Below, piece after piece: positions 36,238-46,880 of a stretch of 64,000 nt of DNA (position 1 is the stretch's first letter; the number at the start of each line of letters is the position of its first letter). Source of the DNA: Mactra quadrangularis (lineage: Eukaryota; Mollusca; Bivalvia; Venerida; Mactridae); contig CM046311.1 in assembly GCA_025267735.1 (NCBI GenBank), forward strand, positions 31,105,399 through 31,169,398, in the 5' to 3' direction. The notes under the pieces are model-generated. The model did no database searches and was not told where the DNA came from. It was given only the letters and a program-made list of their open reading frames with translations. The translations under genes were made by a program, and so were the position numbers.

Positions 36238-36370
36238 GCATTCTGTGTGTACACCCTGGTCTTTTATGGATCAGTCGTGAAGGAAACGAATGCTAAATTG
36301 AACAGTGGATAACACTTTCTGCATGCTGTGTTTTCACATGACATGTTTCCTGTTGCCTACTAATAGTATA
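36238..36370 (+). pseudogene. H/ACA-like family F, diverged copy 1
   Basis: The 5' hairpin with GCATTC / GAATGC base is kept. The H box and 3' ACA seen in the other copies are not recognisable. Confidence 0.45.
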
Positions 36371-36457
36371 ATTTGAGATACCAGATAGATAATCTTTGGC
36401 TGTGATACATTCATTATGTCTACTTATTTTGATGTATTGTTTGTCTTGTCATTGCAG

Positions 36458-36567
36458 GTAAATCAAAAATGGCTTGTTTTTTATTTCATTGGCTGTATGA
36501 AGTTGTCTGTACTCTGTTAGTTGTGTGCTGTTCAAGAAATGGAAACCTAGATGAAGAAAGTGTTGGT
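36458..36567 (+). other. Candidate host-gene exon 2
   Basis: Preceded by a pyrimidine-rich acceptor TTGTCATTGCAG and followed by a strong donor CA/GTAAGTAT. Contains no long frame. Joined to the exon at 30476 the frame stops quickly. Confidence 0.4.
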
Positions 36568-36628
36568 CAGTAAGTATAGACACTTGTATTTTTTTAATTA
36601 ATGTTTAAAATTTTGGAGCTGTAATTCT

Positions 36629-36708
36629 GTCCTGTACATGATGTATAAAACATAAAAATGGGAATCTCTCTGAAAAAGAATGAAAGATTTTTTATTCTGA
36701 TACAGGAC
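36629..36708 (+). ncRNA. Box C/D snoRNA family C, copy 1
   Basis: Eight-bp terminal stem GTCCTGTA / TACAGGAC, C box ATGATGT, D' CTGA, C'-like AATGAAA, D box CTGA at 36697-36700. The D' guide TGGGAATCTC can pair over 10 bp with conserved 28S GAGATTCCCA, about 35 nt from the family D target. The predicted site is the last A of GAGA. Confidence 0.82.
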
Positions 36709-36791
36709 TTTATCTTAATTTCATGATATCAAAAGATAAGTTGGTAGACCGCTATCCATTATTAAATGTTGATAAATCAATTAATTATAAT

Positions 36792-36880
36792 GTTGGTTAT
36801 GATGATCTTACATGTTGTCTGGGCCGATGAGTTTCTATTAAGCCAGGAACTTTGATATGAAAAACATGTGCTGAACCAAC
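36792..36880 (+). ncRNA. Box C/D snoRNA family H, copy 1
   Basis: Terminal stem GTTGGTT / AACCAAC, C box ATGATGA, D box CTGA at 36871-36874, an internal CGATGA as C'. D' is imperfect (CTGG). No rRNA target recognised, so currently an orphan guide. Confidence 0.72.
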
Positions 36881-36953
36881 TATTTTACTGACTGTATTTT
36901 AGCTTTTATTGTAAGGTATTAGTTATTTCCCTTGTATAAACTATTTTACAAAA

Positions 36954-37022
36954 TTCGAAATGATGAATCTGATACCTGACATTACAGTATGACGATACGT
37001 ATCAGGGCAGACTCTGATCTGA
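36954..37022 (+). ncRNA. Box C/D snoRNA family B, copy 1
   Basis: C box ATGATGA, D' CTGA, C'-like ATGACGA, D box CTGA 37014-37017. The guide before box D (AGGGCAGAC) is complementary over 9 bp to conserved 18S GTCTGCCCT. The predicted methylated base is the second U of GUCU, close to the human Um354 site of SNORD90 by my reckoning. Confidence 0.8.
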
Positions 37023-37453
37023 CTTTAGTAATTATAATATTTGTTAATTTCCCATCATTAACTATCTCACACAGAATATTGTAATTTTAAGACTGATAAA
37101 TTTATATATCTGACATAAATAGTTTGTCATGTCTTGTATTAGGATAGAATTTCATTTAAGCTATAGATAAAATATTAGGTCAAAGTTTAACAATATTATT
37201 CCTTGTATTTAACATAATTAGATCTTTTTGTCCTTATATAACAGGGGCAGTGCACAGGCACCTTCCCTCTTGGAATTTCTCATTCAGTTTTCCCCAAGTT
37301 AAAGTAACTTGAATTTTTCATTCCTCTATTTGTGACATTCATCTGATGAAGGCCCCAGGTCCATTCCCTATATACTGAAAAAAAAGACCTGGTATTAATC
37401 ATAAATTGGCTTGATTGATAGTGGTATTATAAGCACAATTGTTTCAAAGAAAT

Positions 37454-37536
37454 TGTCAATGTTTATGATGATATTGTTTTGCTGTTCACATTCTGAAACT
37501 TCTTGTGGACTTTACACACTCTCTGAAGCATTGACA
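37454..37536 (+). ncRNA. Box C/D snoRNA family I (single copy)
   Basis: Eight-bp stem TGTCAATG / CATTGACA, C box ATGATGA, D' CTGA, D box CTGA at 37523-37526. The D' guide GCTGTTCACAT pairs perfectly over 11 bp with conserved 28S ATGTGAACAGC, pointing to the U of AUG-U-GAAC. The only family found just once. Confidence 0.8.
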
Positions 37537-37978
37537 TTTTACTATAAAATATACCAGGAAGTTACATAATTTGCATCAGCTTTAATGTTTGTTATTGTAA
37601 CAGTAACAGTTAATGTTTTGATTAGTGCCACTATGAAGGCATGCCTCTGGATCAACAATTGCCTTCAATTTACATATATTCACATTTGTCTTACTTGCTA
37701 TATGAATAATTTATTATTTAACATGAAAGGATAGGGGAAACTAGGGCGAGTGAAAGATAAAGAACAAGTAACTTAGTTATGTACCTGGAGGAGTCTGAGA
37801 AAGGTATACTTGCAAGTTTTTAATTGATAAGGTTAAATGGAAGCATATGGATACATGGATTACTTATTATCTGCACTCACTTGAGAATAAAAGTGAAGAG
37901 AAGGTCTGGTTGGATGGACAGATGGGATACCCAAGCATTGTTAAGACAAGAAATATAGACGGACATTACATGTTTATT

Positions 37979-38023
37979 CTACCATGTTGATCTGTGAATG
38001 TAAAAACTTGGATCAACTTGTAG
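37979..38023 (+). repeat. Recurrent hairpin segment, copy 1
   Basis: Stem CTACAA-GTTGATC with GATCAAC-TTGTAG around an 18-nt loop; CTACCA here weakens the base. The conserved core runs from ATTACATGTTTATT to TTGTACATTTA and recurs ten or more times in the locus. It lies just after minisatellite arrays in several copies. Possibly part of a host exon or an unclassified small RNA. Confidence 0.6.
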
Positions 38024-38195
38024 TTGTACATTTAATGATTTTGTTATTGTCATCATTATCACAGACTGGTTGCTGTCAATATCATCATTGGATTTATTCA
38101 GACCAGGTTTAAGGATTTGAAACACATAAATGATGGTAATTTTTCAGCAGGTAACATAATAGAGAACTTCATTTGGCTTGAATAGGTATTAAATG

Positions 38196-38276
38196 GTCCT
38201 GTATATGATGTATAAAACATAAAAAATGGGAATCTCTCTGAAAAAGAATGAAAGATTTTTTATTCTGATACAGGAC
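38196..38276 (+). ncRNA. snoRNA family C, copy 2
   Basis: Stem GTCCTGTA / TACAGGAC, one extra A in the loop before the guide. Guide identical to copy 1. Confidence 0.82.
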
Positions 38277-38370
38277 TTTATTTTTATTTCATAATACTGA
38301 ATAATACGAAAGTTGACAATAAATATGTCAATATCCATTACTGGATTTTGATAAATCTGTTAATTATAAT

Positions 38371-38459
38371 GTTGGTTATGATGATCTTACATGTTGTCTG
38401 GGCCGATGAGTTTCTATTAAGCCAGGAACTTTGATATGAAAAACATGTGCTGAACCAAC
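38371..38459 (+). ncRNA. snoRNA family H, copy 2
   Basis: Identical to copy 1 over its whole length, part of a duplicated C-H-B block (36629-37130 and 38196-38703). Confidence 0.72.
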
Positions 38460-38532
38460 TATTTTACTGACTGTATTTTAGCTTTTATTGTAAGGTATTA
38501 GTTATTTCCCTTGTATAAACTATTTTACAAAA

Positions 38533-38601
38533 TTCGAAATGATGAATCTGATACCTGACATTACAGTATGACGATACGTATCAGGGCAGACTCTGATCTG
38601 A
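38533..38601 (+). ncRNA. snoRNA family B, copy 2
   Basis: Boxes and both guides identical to copy 1. D box 38593-38596. Confidence 0.8.
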
Positions 38602-38789
38602 CTTTAGTAATTATAATATTTGTTAATTTCCCATCATTAACTATCTCACACAGAATATTGTAATTTTAAGACTGATAAATTTATATATCTGACATAAATA
38701 GTTTGTACATATATTTAAGCTTTATTGTAAAATATTTTATACAAGAATAATTGAAGATTATTCCACTCGCATGAACTTTAACAACTTTT

Positions 38790-38858
38790 TTAGAAATGAT
38801 GAATCTGATACCTGACATTACAGTATGATGATACGTATCAGGGCAGACTCTGATCTGA
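38790..38858 (+). ncRNA. snoRNA family B, copy 3
   Basis: C' region reads ATGATGA instead of ATGACGA. D box 38850-38853; guide unchanged. Confidence 0.8.
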
Positions 38859-38916
38859 GAATATTTGAATATTAGATTACCTCCCTTGTTAAAACTATAC
38901 AAGAGTTATATCACTT

Positions 38917-38983
38917 AAGAAATGATGAATCTGATACCTGACATAAAAGTATGACGATATATATCAGGGCAGACTCTGATCTA
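38917..38983 (+). ncRNA. snoRNA family B, copy 4
   Basis: Changed between D' and C' (CATAAAAGT) and just before the guide (ATATATC). The 18S guide and D box 38975-38978 are intact. Confidence 0.76.
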
Positions 38984-39411
38984 AAACCTAGAACTTGCTT
39001 ATCTGAAATTAAAAAAACTAGACATTTTTAATTTTATTATGTGCTGTAATATTGCTTTCACTGAAGTAAGGATGATATATTACTTCAGAGTATAAATCTT
39101 GGATGACAGTATTTTAATGGAGGATAAAGGATAAACCATTCTTTCAGGAGTAAGAATAAGTAACTTTGGAAAAGGATCAAGAACCTTAGAAATGAGAAAA
39201 ATCAGCATTGGAGGATAAAGAATAAATGGAACTTGGAAAAAGTATTGGATAAATCAATGGTGGAGATGGAGGACATATCGACGTAAAGGAGTCTGAGGAC
39301 AAATCAACTTAGGAAGAGATGAAGAATATTCAAAAGGACAAAGCCTTCTAGGGGATACAACTTGCTGTCACATAGAAGATAGAAATATAGACAAACATTA
39401 CATGTTTTATT

Positions 39412-39456
39412 CTACAATGTTGATCTGTGAATATAAAAACTTGGATCAACTTGTAG
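39412..39456 (+). repeat. Recurrent hairpin segment, copy 2
   Basis: Full CTACAA...TTGTAG stem. The left flank lacks a minisatellite array but has degenerate GAGGATAAA-like units. Confidence 0.55.
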
Positions 39457-39540
39457 TTGTACATTTGATGATTTGTTATTATCATCATTATAACAAAAAG
39501 AGTACTTGCTGTTCATCATCGTTTTATTATCTTAGATATT

Positions 39541-39850
39541 TAATTCTAGATTGAATGTTGCTGCCATGACCATACACAAACTGTAAAATGATGAGTGAAA
39601 TTCTGTTGATCCGATAAACTAAGGAGGAATGGGTTATTTTATTGCGAGATTCTATCGGGGATTGTGAAAACTTGCCTTGTTCTTCTGTGAAATTGAGTTC
39701 CTAATAATTATTTTCGTAAAATTTTAGTAAGTCAGCATGTTAAAAGTTTTGTATGATAGTGCGCCAAAAGAGGATGAATCTTAGGATAATTGACTTAACA
39801 GGTACATGGATGGAATACCCAGCCCATTAACTCAATTTCTGAGTCAAATT
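39541..39850 (+). repeat. Conserved block G, copy 1
   Basis: Contains GAAATTGAGTT and, about 130 nt later, its complement AACTCAATTTC. Repeated at 46081-46412 and 53151-53476. Not assigned to an RNA class. Confidence 0.45.
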
Positions 39851-39866
39851 AATTTTTTATTAACAG

Positions 39867-39935
39867 TTGACATGATGATTGGAACTTGCCCTCTCTGATA
39901 ACAATGAGCGAGTCTTGTTTTCTAAGTCTGATCTA
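39867..39935 (+). ncRNA. snoRNA family A, copy 7
   Basis: C box 39872-39878, D box 39928-39931, all boxes intact. Confidence 0.83.
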
Positions 39936-40024
39936 AGTTTCTATTTATAATGTTGTCATTTTAAATGTTTTGTTTGATAAGTTAAAAATCTGTTAAGTGG
40001 TGTTCATAATTAATGCTTTAGTAG

Positions 40025-40093
40025 TGGATATGATGTTTGGAACTTGCCCTCTCTGATAACAATGAGTGAGTCTTGCTGCCTAAGTCTGATCTT
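40025..40093 (+). ncRNA. snoRNA family A, copy 8 (C box ATGATGT)
   Basis: C box 40030-40036 ends in T; D' and guide intact; D box 40086-40089. Confidence 0.75.
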
Positions 40094-40163
40094 TGTTCTT
40101 GAAATGATTTTTTATGAAAGGTACACTTTTGTTATTTTGTGTTTATTTTTATTACATAAGTCA

Positions 40164-40232
40164 CTGACATGATGATTGGAACTTGCCCTCTCTGATAACA
40201 ATGAGCGAGTCTTGTTTCCCAAGTCTGATTTT
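40164..40232 (+). ncRNA. snoRNA family A, copy 9
   Basis: C box 40169-40175, D box 40225-40228. Confidence 0.83.
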
Positions 40233-40426
40233 TGTTTATGTTCTTTTTATTCCACCAAAATAATTTTTGGGTATATAGGAGTCAGTTTGTTTAAAAGCTT
40301 TTAAAGTCAAGAAAACATTTCAGAGAATTAATCTTTGATTATGGAATTTAAATATAAGATAAATCAATTTTGGAGGAAATGCAGTGTAAATTTACCTTAC
40401 ATGTTAATTCACTTTTAGTAGTACTT

Positions 40427-40935
40427 TATAGTCTGAGGGTAAATCAACTTTGGTGTCTGGAGATAAATCAACTCAGGAGTCAGAGGATAAATATACTTTG
40501 GTTGCTGAGAATAAATCAACTCTGGAGTCTGAGGATAAATCAACTCTAGAGTCTGAGGATAAATCAACTTTGTAGACTGAGGATAAATCAACTTTGGAGT
40601 CTGAGGATCAATCAACTTTGGAGTCTGAGGATAAATCAACTTTGTAGACTGAGGATAAATCAACTTTGGAGTCTGAGGATCAATCAACTTTGGAGTCTGA
40701 GGATAAATCAACTTTGTAGACTGAGGATAAATCAACTTTGGAGTCTGAGGATAAATCAACTTTGGTGTCTGAGGATAAATCAACTGGTGTCTGAGGATAA
40801 ATCAACTTCTGGTGTCTGAGGATAAATCAACTTCTGGTGTCTGAGGATAAATCAACTTCTGGTGTCTGAGGATAAATCAACTTTGGAGTCTGAGGATAAA
40901 TCAACTTTGTAGTCCTAGGATAAATCAACTGTGGA
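40427..40935 (+). repeat. 24-bp minisatellite array 1
   Basis: Unit close to GAGGATAAATCAACTTTGG plus AGTCT. Because 24 is a multiple of three, long apparent frames arise on both strands. Some units are 25-26 bp near the right end. Confidence 0.9.
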
Positions 40936-41020
40936 GGAGATGGGACAAATTCAACTTGAAGGGGAGGCTTTTTGTTGTCACAAAGAAGGTAGAAATGTAG
41001 ACAGACATTACATGTTTATT

Positions 41021-41065
41021 CTACAATGTTGATCTGTGAATATAAAAACTTGGATCAACTTGTAG
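41021..41065 (+). repeat. Recurrent hairpin segment, copy 3
   Basis: Follows minisatellite array 1 by about 85 bp. Full stem. Confidence 0.58.
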
Positions 41066-41191
41066 TTGTACATTTAATGATTTTGTTATTATCATTATAA
41101 CTGGAGTGGTTGTTGTAATCATCATTTTATTCATCTTCAAATGGTAATTCTGGATTGAATGTGACAATGACATCATCCATTTACTGTTGAC

Positions 41192-41260
41192 TAGGATCAA
41201 GCATTAAGACATCTTTACCAATTAGATCAAGCATTAAGACATCTTTACCAATTAGGCTTT
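41192..41260. repeat. 30-bp unit in two tandem copies
   Basis: GATCAAGCATTAAGACATC plus following bases is repeated once. Other copies of this region have a single unit. Confidence 0.8.
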
Positions 41261-41382
41261 AGGGTATGTGTCAATGCAGCTCTTGTGATTTGAAAATCAA
41301 AAAGATATTCATTTCTCATGATGAAATCTATTTTTATTAACCTTGTTAATTTTTAGTATAAATTATGCTAAGTCATCTACAT

Positions 41383-41471
41383 ATTGACAATGATGGAGAA
41401 AGCTGTAAGAATGAACTGATCAATGATTATATCACCAGTTTATGTTTCCTTTGGCTGTGTCTGATGTCAAT
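41383..41471 (+). ncRNA. snoRNA family D, copy 2
   Basis: Stem ATTGACA / TGTCAAT, C box ATGATGG, D box CTGA 41461-41464. Guide identical to copy 1. Confidence 0.82.
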
Positions 41472-41481
41472 ACTTAACTTT

Positions 41482-41654
41482 TTATACCCCCGCTTCGAAG
41501 AAGAGGGGGGTATACTGTTTTACCCTTGTCCGTGTGTGCGTCCGTCCGTCCGTCCGTTACAAAATTTCCATCACAGTTTTCTCAGCAACTATACCATGCA
41601 GCAGCCTGAAACTTTGCATATTGCTTCATCCTATAGTCCCATGTGGTGTAAAGC
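41482..41654 (+). mobile_element. TE2 copy b, left part
   Basis: Begins TTATACCCCCGC with GTCCGT repeats. Broken after GTGTAAAGC by a 3.9-kb insertion and resumed at 45570. Confidence 0.7.
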
Positions 41655-42462
41655 AGGCTGTCAACCAATTCCTATATTCCTATATTATTCCTATATTTTG
41701 GGTTTCATTCCTATATTTTCAAAAGTGTCCTATATTTCCTATATTTATACTATATTTTGTCCATCATTCCTATATTTTTGTAAATCATTCTAATTTGAAC
41801 ATGTCGAGTATGTTTAATTGGTTTTTTTTCCATATATATTTGAGTATTTTGTATCTGTTTCCTCTTATACTGCCTATAAGTTGAATATAGTAAGTGCCTA
41901 TGATGAGTTGATCTGGTAGGTGGCTGTCAAGTGTCAGTATTCATGTTGCCCTAACCCTTTGCTACTTATGCAACTCTTTTTTAAAAAACCCTCTTGAAAA
42001 ATTTAGAAGAAATGTTCTTTGTTCAAGTTTTCAAAGTGTTCTATTCAACCTAATTTTATTTTGTAGTCAATGTCACTTATTGCCCATTCACTGCAACCTA
42101 TAAAATACATTGCTAAATTATACTACAAAGTAAAGCAATTGCAAGGGTATTCCAATACCCTACTCTACTTGTAGTTAATTAACAGTACCACTGGTGTGTT
42201 ATAGATCTCTAAATCTGTAGGCATGCATCCTTCCACTCATTCATTGTATTTCATCAAAAATATGGTTACATAGTTATTGAAATGAAATGAATCAATGAAC
42301 CTGTTTTTTTAGTGACAGTGCTAGAAATTGTATAGTTTGTCCGAAAACATTGTCTAGTATTTTTTCTTAAATGATTGTGGGTGACAAATTTTAGCCTTAG
42401 GTTCAAAACTAGCCCTGTTAGGGTGTATTTTTTTTCTCTCAATGTATATAGTACATTGTAGT

Positions 42463-42512
42463 TATTATACCCCCGCAAACGAAGTTTTCGGGGGTATACT
42501 GGAATCACCCTG
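42463..42512 (+). mobile_element. TE2-related element end, copy c
   Basis: TTATACCCCCGC...GCGGGG-like hairpin end (CCCCCGCAAACGAAG / CTTCG-like TTTTCGGGGG). It runs directly into the TTGG microsatellite. Confidence 0.5.
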
Positions 42513-43000
42513 TTGGTTGGTTGGTTGGTTGGTTGGTTGGTTGGTTGGTTGGTTGGTTGGTTGGTTGGTTGGTTGGTTGGTTGGTTGGTTGGTTGGTTGG
42601 TTGGTTGGTTGGTTGGTTGGTTGGTTGGTTGGTTGGTTGGTTGGTTGGTTGGTTGGTTGGTTGGTTGGTTGGTTGGTTGGTTGGTTGGTTGGTTGGTTGG
42701 TTGGTTGGTTGGTTGGTTGGTTGGTTGGTTGGTTGGTTGGTTGGTTGGTTGGTTGGTTGGTTGGTTGGTTGGTTGGTTGGTTGGTTGGTTGGTTGGTTGG
42801 TTGGTTGGTTGGTTGGTTGGTTGGTTGGTTGGTTGGTTGGTTGGTTGGTTGGTTGGTTGGTTGGTTGGTTGGTTGGTTGGTTGGTTGGTTGGTTGGTTGG
42901 TTGGTTGGTTGGTTGGTTGGTTGGTTGGTTGGTTGGTTGGTTGGTTGGTTGGTTGGTTGGTTGGTTGGTTGGTTGGTTGGTTGGTTGGTTGGTTGGTTGG
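42513..43000. repeat. Perfect (TTGG)n microsatellite, 122 units
   Basis: 488 bp without an interruption. It sits where related TE2 copies have short GTCC repeats. Frames reading LVGW or PTNQ repeats are artefacts of this tract. Confidence 0.97.
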
Positions 43001-44292
43001 ATATGTGGTCTGTCCCAAAAAATTAATTCATTTGCAGGCTGTCAACCGATTCCTATATTCCTATATAACTCCTATATTTTGGGTCAGAATCCTATATTTT
43101 GAAAAACCTCCTATTTTTCCTATATTCTCCTATATTTTAAAAAATATTCCTATATTATTTAAAAAAATTGTCGCCAAAAATGAAGAGTTCATATTGCTTT
43201 GATACTTTGATAGTTGTTCAAAAATAATGGTTTCGTTCATCTGTACGGTAGACACTTGCTTGATGTCAATTAAATGGGCATTTAGGATTTGACAATTGAT
43301 CAAAAATGAAGTAACAGTTTAACATCTTTTATCATTATAATCTTTAACATTAACCTATTTGGAGTAGAAAATACACATCAGAGATTTTATTAAGGACTAT
43401 GCTGAAAGTTGTCATTGCTTAACGAAAGGTAGTATAAATGTTAAGTAAGATACGTTAAACTTATAAATAAAATAAAATTTCTAGAACAGATGGACAATAG
43501 CAAATCAATAATTATTAAAAGGTATTTCATAGCATGACGGTAAACTACATGACAACTATTTATATACTTCTTACGGAATGAAGTTCTATTTGTCCTTGAT
43601 TTAACAATAAACACAATAAAAAAATTTATTTGAATGTGTTTCTAAATCAATTCATTTTATTCAGGTAATACTCACGTTAATAAAACAATACAACCAGAGC
43701 ACAAAAGTCAATGTAAGAACACACTAAAAACCCAGTTCAAATGCTGCTAATATGTTTCTAGTGTAAGGTTTAATCACTTTATTTGTACAAGGTAAATGAT
43801 AACGTATCTTACTAAAAAAGTATTGACATATATTAAGGGTAAATGTAATCAAAAAGCAAAAAATATGCAAGCATTTGCTTACAAACATTTCAAAGGATAA
43901 TTCAAAATTAAACTTAGTTTGTTTAGACAACAATCAAACGTTCACATACGTAAACCTAAAATGGTAACATATCTTACTTTTTCAATTCACATAAGTTCCA
44001 CTGCCTTTTATTTTAAAAGACATACTCCTTTAGGCACAATTTATGTTTCAAAGCAAAACAATGCTAGCTCTCTTGCTTCAAATATGTTTTTTTGTCAGAA
44101 AAAGACAAATTTATTTGATTTTTCTGTAAACATTTATTTTGTATTTGTTAACGTATCTTACTCATTTATCAAAAGCAGTTCATGACCTATGAGTTCAAAA
44201 TATCTGGTCCATTTTCATATAACTTTACATATTATCTAGTTCTGTAGAAAGCTGCTGTCAGTTTTATTGCAACAAAATAGTTGATTTGTTTT

Positions 44293-45047
44293 TCAACGAG
44301 GTAGAGGCTCTACAATTTGTTTTAAAAGTCTCACTATCTAAATATTTTTTCAGCTTGTCCTTCTTTCGGCTGGTGTACTGTTTTGGACCGTGGCGTTGTT
44401 GTTTGTAATTAAACTTTTTCGTTTACATTATTTGCATAAACAAGTGTTTCTTGAGTTCCTCTGGTAATATGTCAGGAACTATACCTGCATCATTAAGTTT
44501 TAATTTGGTTTTAGATCCTGGTGTGCTGGACGATGTTTTGTTTTCATTAGTGTTAGTCGTATGGTAATTCCTTACAATCTGAATTCATGTTAAGACTTTT
44601 GTTTATTTTTTGTTTGTAAAAAGGTTTATAATTTTGTTTTAGTGCTTTCACCTGATCATTTCAAGACCAACTTTTGTATGCCTCTGACCTTGGTCTTAAA
44701 TCTACAAGGTGGCCCTTTGTTTTCCTAGGTCACAAATAGGCATTTTTAAAAAAAAAACAATCTTGTTTTGTCTATTTGTCGTGTCCATTGGTTTGATGTG
44801 CTTGCTCAAACTCCATTCAGTACTTTTCAATATTGAATTTACCTGATACCTTATCTTTTTTTCTCATGTAAACATGTAGATAGTACTGGGTGTGTAAAAG
44901 CCTCATTTGTAATGCATTCTTCTGTTGTTGTTTTTTCTAAATCATTTGGAATATTTGCAGATAAATTTTCTTTTGTTGCACTACTCAGACATTTTATTGT
45001 TACTTTGGTTGATTTATCATGTGCTCCATATTCAGGAGGAATGTTTG
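44293..45047 (-). pseudogene. Coding-like remnants inside element X
   Basis: Minus-strand stretches translate without stops for 35-65 codons and look protein-like: about 45047-44855 (begins NIPPEYGAHDKSTK), 44572-44424 (contains KLNDAGIVPDILPEEL) and 44400-44293 (RHGPKQYTSRKKDKL). They are in different frames and separated by stops. Possibly exons or decayed pieces of a transposon protein; not recognised. Confidence 0.3.
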
Positions 45048-45569
45048 ATCATTTGTCATTTTTCATTTCTCGTATCCTTGCTGGTGACATATGCAGCAAA
45101 AAAAGTATACTATCTCAAAACTATATTGTAGTTAAAACAAATGCCCTATGCAGGGACAACGCAAAATCAACAGTTTTTGTCTCTTTGGATTAAAGTTTTC
45201 ATCAGAAAGTATGTTCAATGAGGGACAAAACTTTTGTTTGAGGTACATATAATTTGGATACATCATCTAATGAGAAAAAATCTCTGCTACCTTCTGTTTT
45301 TAAAAAATGTGGACCAAAGGACAGTGAAAATTTGAAAATGCCCACTTAGCTGACATTGAGTGTTTAATCATTGACTATTGTAAAATACAGTAAGTGAAAG
45401 GTAGTTATTGTAATATTAATTATATGTATATATAGTAGCAGAAAATGATACTATTTTAAGTTGGAAACTCCTATATTTTGCCTCAAAAAATGTCCAAAAC
45501 CTCCTATATTTCTTGCAAAAATGTTCCTATATTCCTCCTATATTTTGGAGATGATCTGGTTGACAGCCT

Positions 45570-45670
45570 GTGTAAAGCGATTTCATGCTCCTCGCTCATC
45601 TACTTCCTGTTTGTCGCATATTTTTAGATTTTGGCGGGGGTATCACTAGTGAGCATTAGCTCACAGATTT
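45570..45670 (+). mobile_element. TE2 copy b, right part
   Basis: Continues from GTGTAAAGC with GCGATTTCATGCTCC and ends with the GTGAG...CTCAC hairpin, as in copy a. Confidence 0.7.
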
Positions 45671-45713
45671 ACTTGTTTCTTTTGATTCTATGATGTGTAA
45701 CTTTCATTAAAAG

Positions 45714-45782
45714 CAGAAATGATGATTGGAACTTGCCCTCTCTGATAACAATGAGCGAGTCTTGTTTCCTAAATCTGATTTT
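45714..45782 (+). ncRNA. snoRNA family A, copy 10
   Basis: C box 45719-45725, D box 45775-45778 preceded by AAAT instead of AAGT. Confidence 0.82.
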
Positions 45783-45954
45783 TTTAATTGAATTTTATTG
45801 TTAACATTGAGGATACATGGATTAGAAGGATTTTCATGTAGTTACATATAGGAACTGAGACTTAAAGGAAAGATACTTTGGCTGACTGGACGGACATATT
45901 GGATACCCAAGCATTGTTAAGACAAGAAATATAGACAAACGTTACATGTTTATT

Positions 45955-45999
45955 CTTCAATGTTGATCTGTGAATGTAAAAACTTGGATCAACTTGTAG
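45955..45999 (+). repeat. Recurrent hairpin segment, copy 4
   Basis: Base of stem changed to CTTCAA. Flank resembles copy 1 (GGATACCCAAGCATTG). Confidence 0.5.
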
Positions 46000-46080
46000 T
46001 TGTACATTTAATGATTTTGTTATTATCATCATTGTAACAAAAAGAGTGCTTGCTGTTTATCATCGTTTTATTATCTTAGA

Positions 46081-46412
46081 TTTGTAATTCTAGATTGAAT
46101 GTTGCTGTCATGACCATACAGAAACCGCAAAATTGATAAAGTTTAAACTCTGTTGATACAAAAAAAACTTAAGGAGGAATCAGTTATTGTAGTGGGAGAT
46201 TTTATTGGGATTTGTGAAAACTTGCCTTGTTCTTCTGTGAAATTGAGTTCCCAATAATTGTTTCTTTTTAATCAGCATGTCTGCATGTTAAAGTTTGTAT
46301 GACAGTGCACAAATATTACATTAAGGATGAATCTTGGGATGATTGACTAAACAGGTACATGGATGGAATACCCAGCCCCATTATTTCAATTTCTGAGTCA
46401 AATCTATTTTTT
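46081..46412 (+). repeat. Conserved block G, copy 2
   Basis: Retains AAATTGAGTT and a later TTTCAATTTC, so the long-range complementarity is weakened in this copy. Confidence 0.4.
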
Positions 46413-46418
46413 TAACAG

Positions 46419-46487
46419 TGGACATTATGATTTGAACTTGCCCTCCCTGATTACAATGAGTGAGTCTTGTTTTCTTAGTCTGATCTA
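46419..46487 (+). pseudogene. snoRNA family A, copy 11, C box ATTATGA
   Basis: C box and the bases before the guide are altered (TTTGAACTT); D' CCTGA and D box 46480-46483 remain. Confidence 0.6.
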
Positions 46488-46576
46488 AGTTTTATTATAT
46501 AATGTTGTCATTATAAATGTTTTGTTTGAAAAGTTATAAATCTGTAACCTGGTGAACATAATTAATGCTTTAGTAG

Positions 46577-46645
46577 TTGATATGATGATTGGAACTTGCC
46601 CTCACTGATAACAATGAGCGAGTCTTGTTTCCCAAGTCTGATCTA
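46577..46645 (+). ncRNA. snoRNA family A, copy 12
   Basis: C box 46582-46588, D box 46638-46641. The base before D' differs (CTCACTGA). Confidence 0.8.
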
Positions 46646-46723
46646 AGTTTTATTTGTTTTATTTTGAACGTAAAATTTAAAAATTCACAATTTTACACTT
46701 GTTTATTTTTGTTACACTGGCAG

Positions 46724-46792
46724 CAGATATGATAATTGGAACTTGCCCTCACTGATAGCAATGAGCGAGTCTTACTTCCTAAGTCTGATCTT
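46724..46792 (+). ncRNA. snoRNA family A, copy 13 (C box ATGATAA)
   Basis: C box altered at 46729-46735; guide intact; D box 46785-46788. Confidence 0.7.
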
Positions 46793-46880
46793 TGTTTCTT
46801 TGTAATATGTTGTCATTTTAAATGTTTTATTTCAAAAGTTATCGATTTGTTTTTTGTGTATATTCTTATTACATTAGCAG

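Larger units (their letters stand above)
41655..45569. mobile_element. 3.9-kb element X nested inside TE2
   Basis: Ends AGGCTGTCAACCA and TGGTTGACAGCCT are inverted repeats. GTGTAAAGC is duplicated on both sides (41646-41654 and 45570-45578), 9 bp. Subterminal regions are rich in CCTATATT repeats. It has itself been invaded: a TE2-like element and a TTGG microsatellite occupy 42463-43035, and a second left end (AGGCTGTCAACCG) starts at 43036. Superfamily uncertain (Mutator-like by duplication length). Confidence 0.65.

Noticed and set aside
36238..36370. H/ACA copy 1 as functional
   Set aside because: H box and 3' ACA not found at the right places.
42266..43202. Frames of LVGW or PTNQ repeats
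   Set aside because: Pure products of the TTGG microsatellite.
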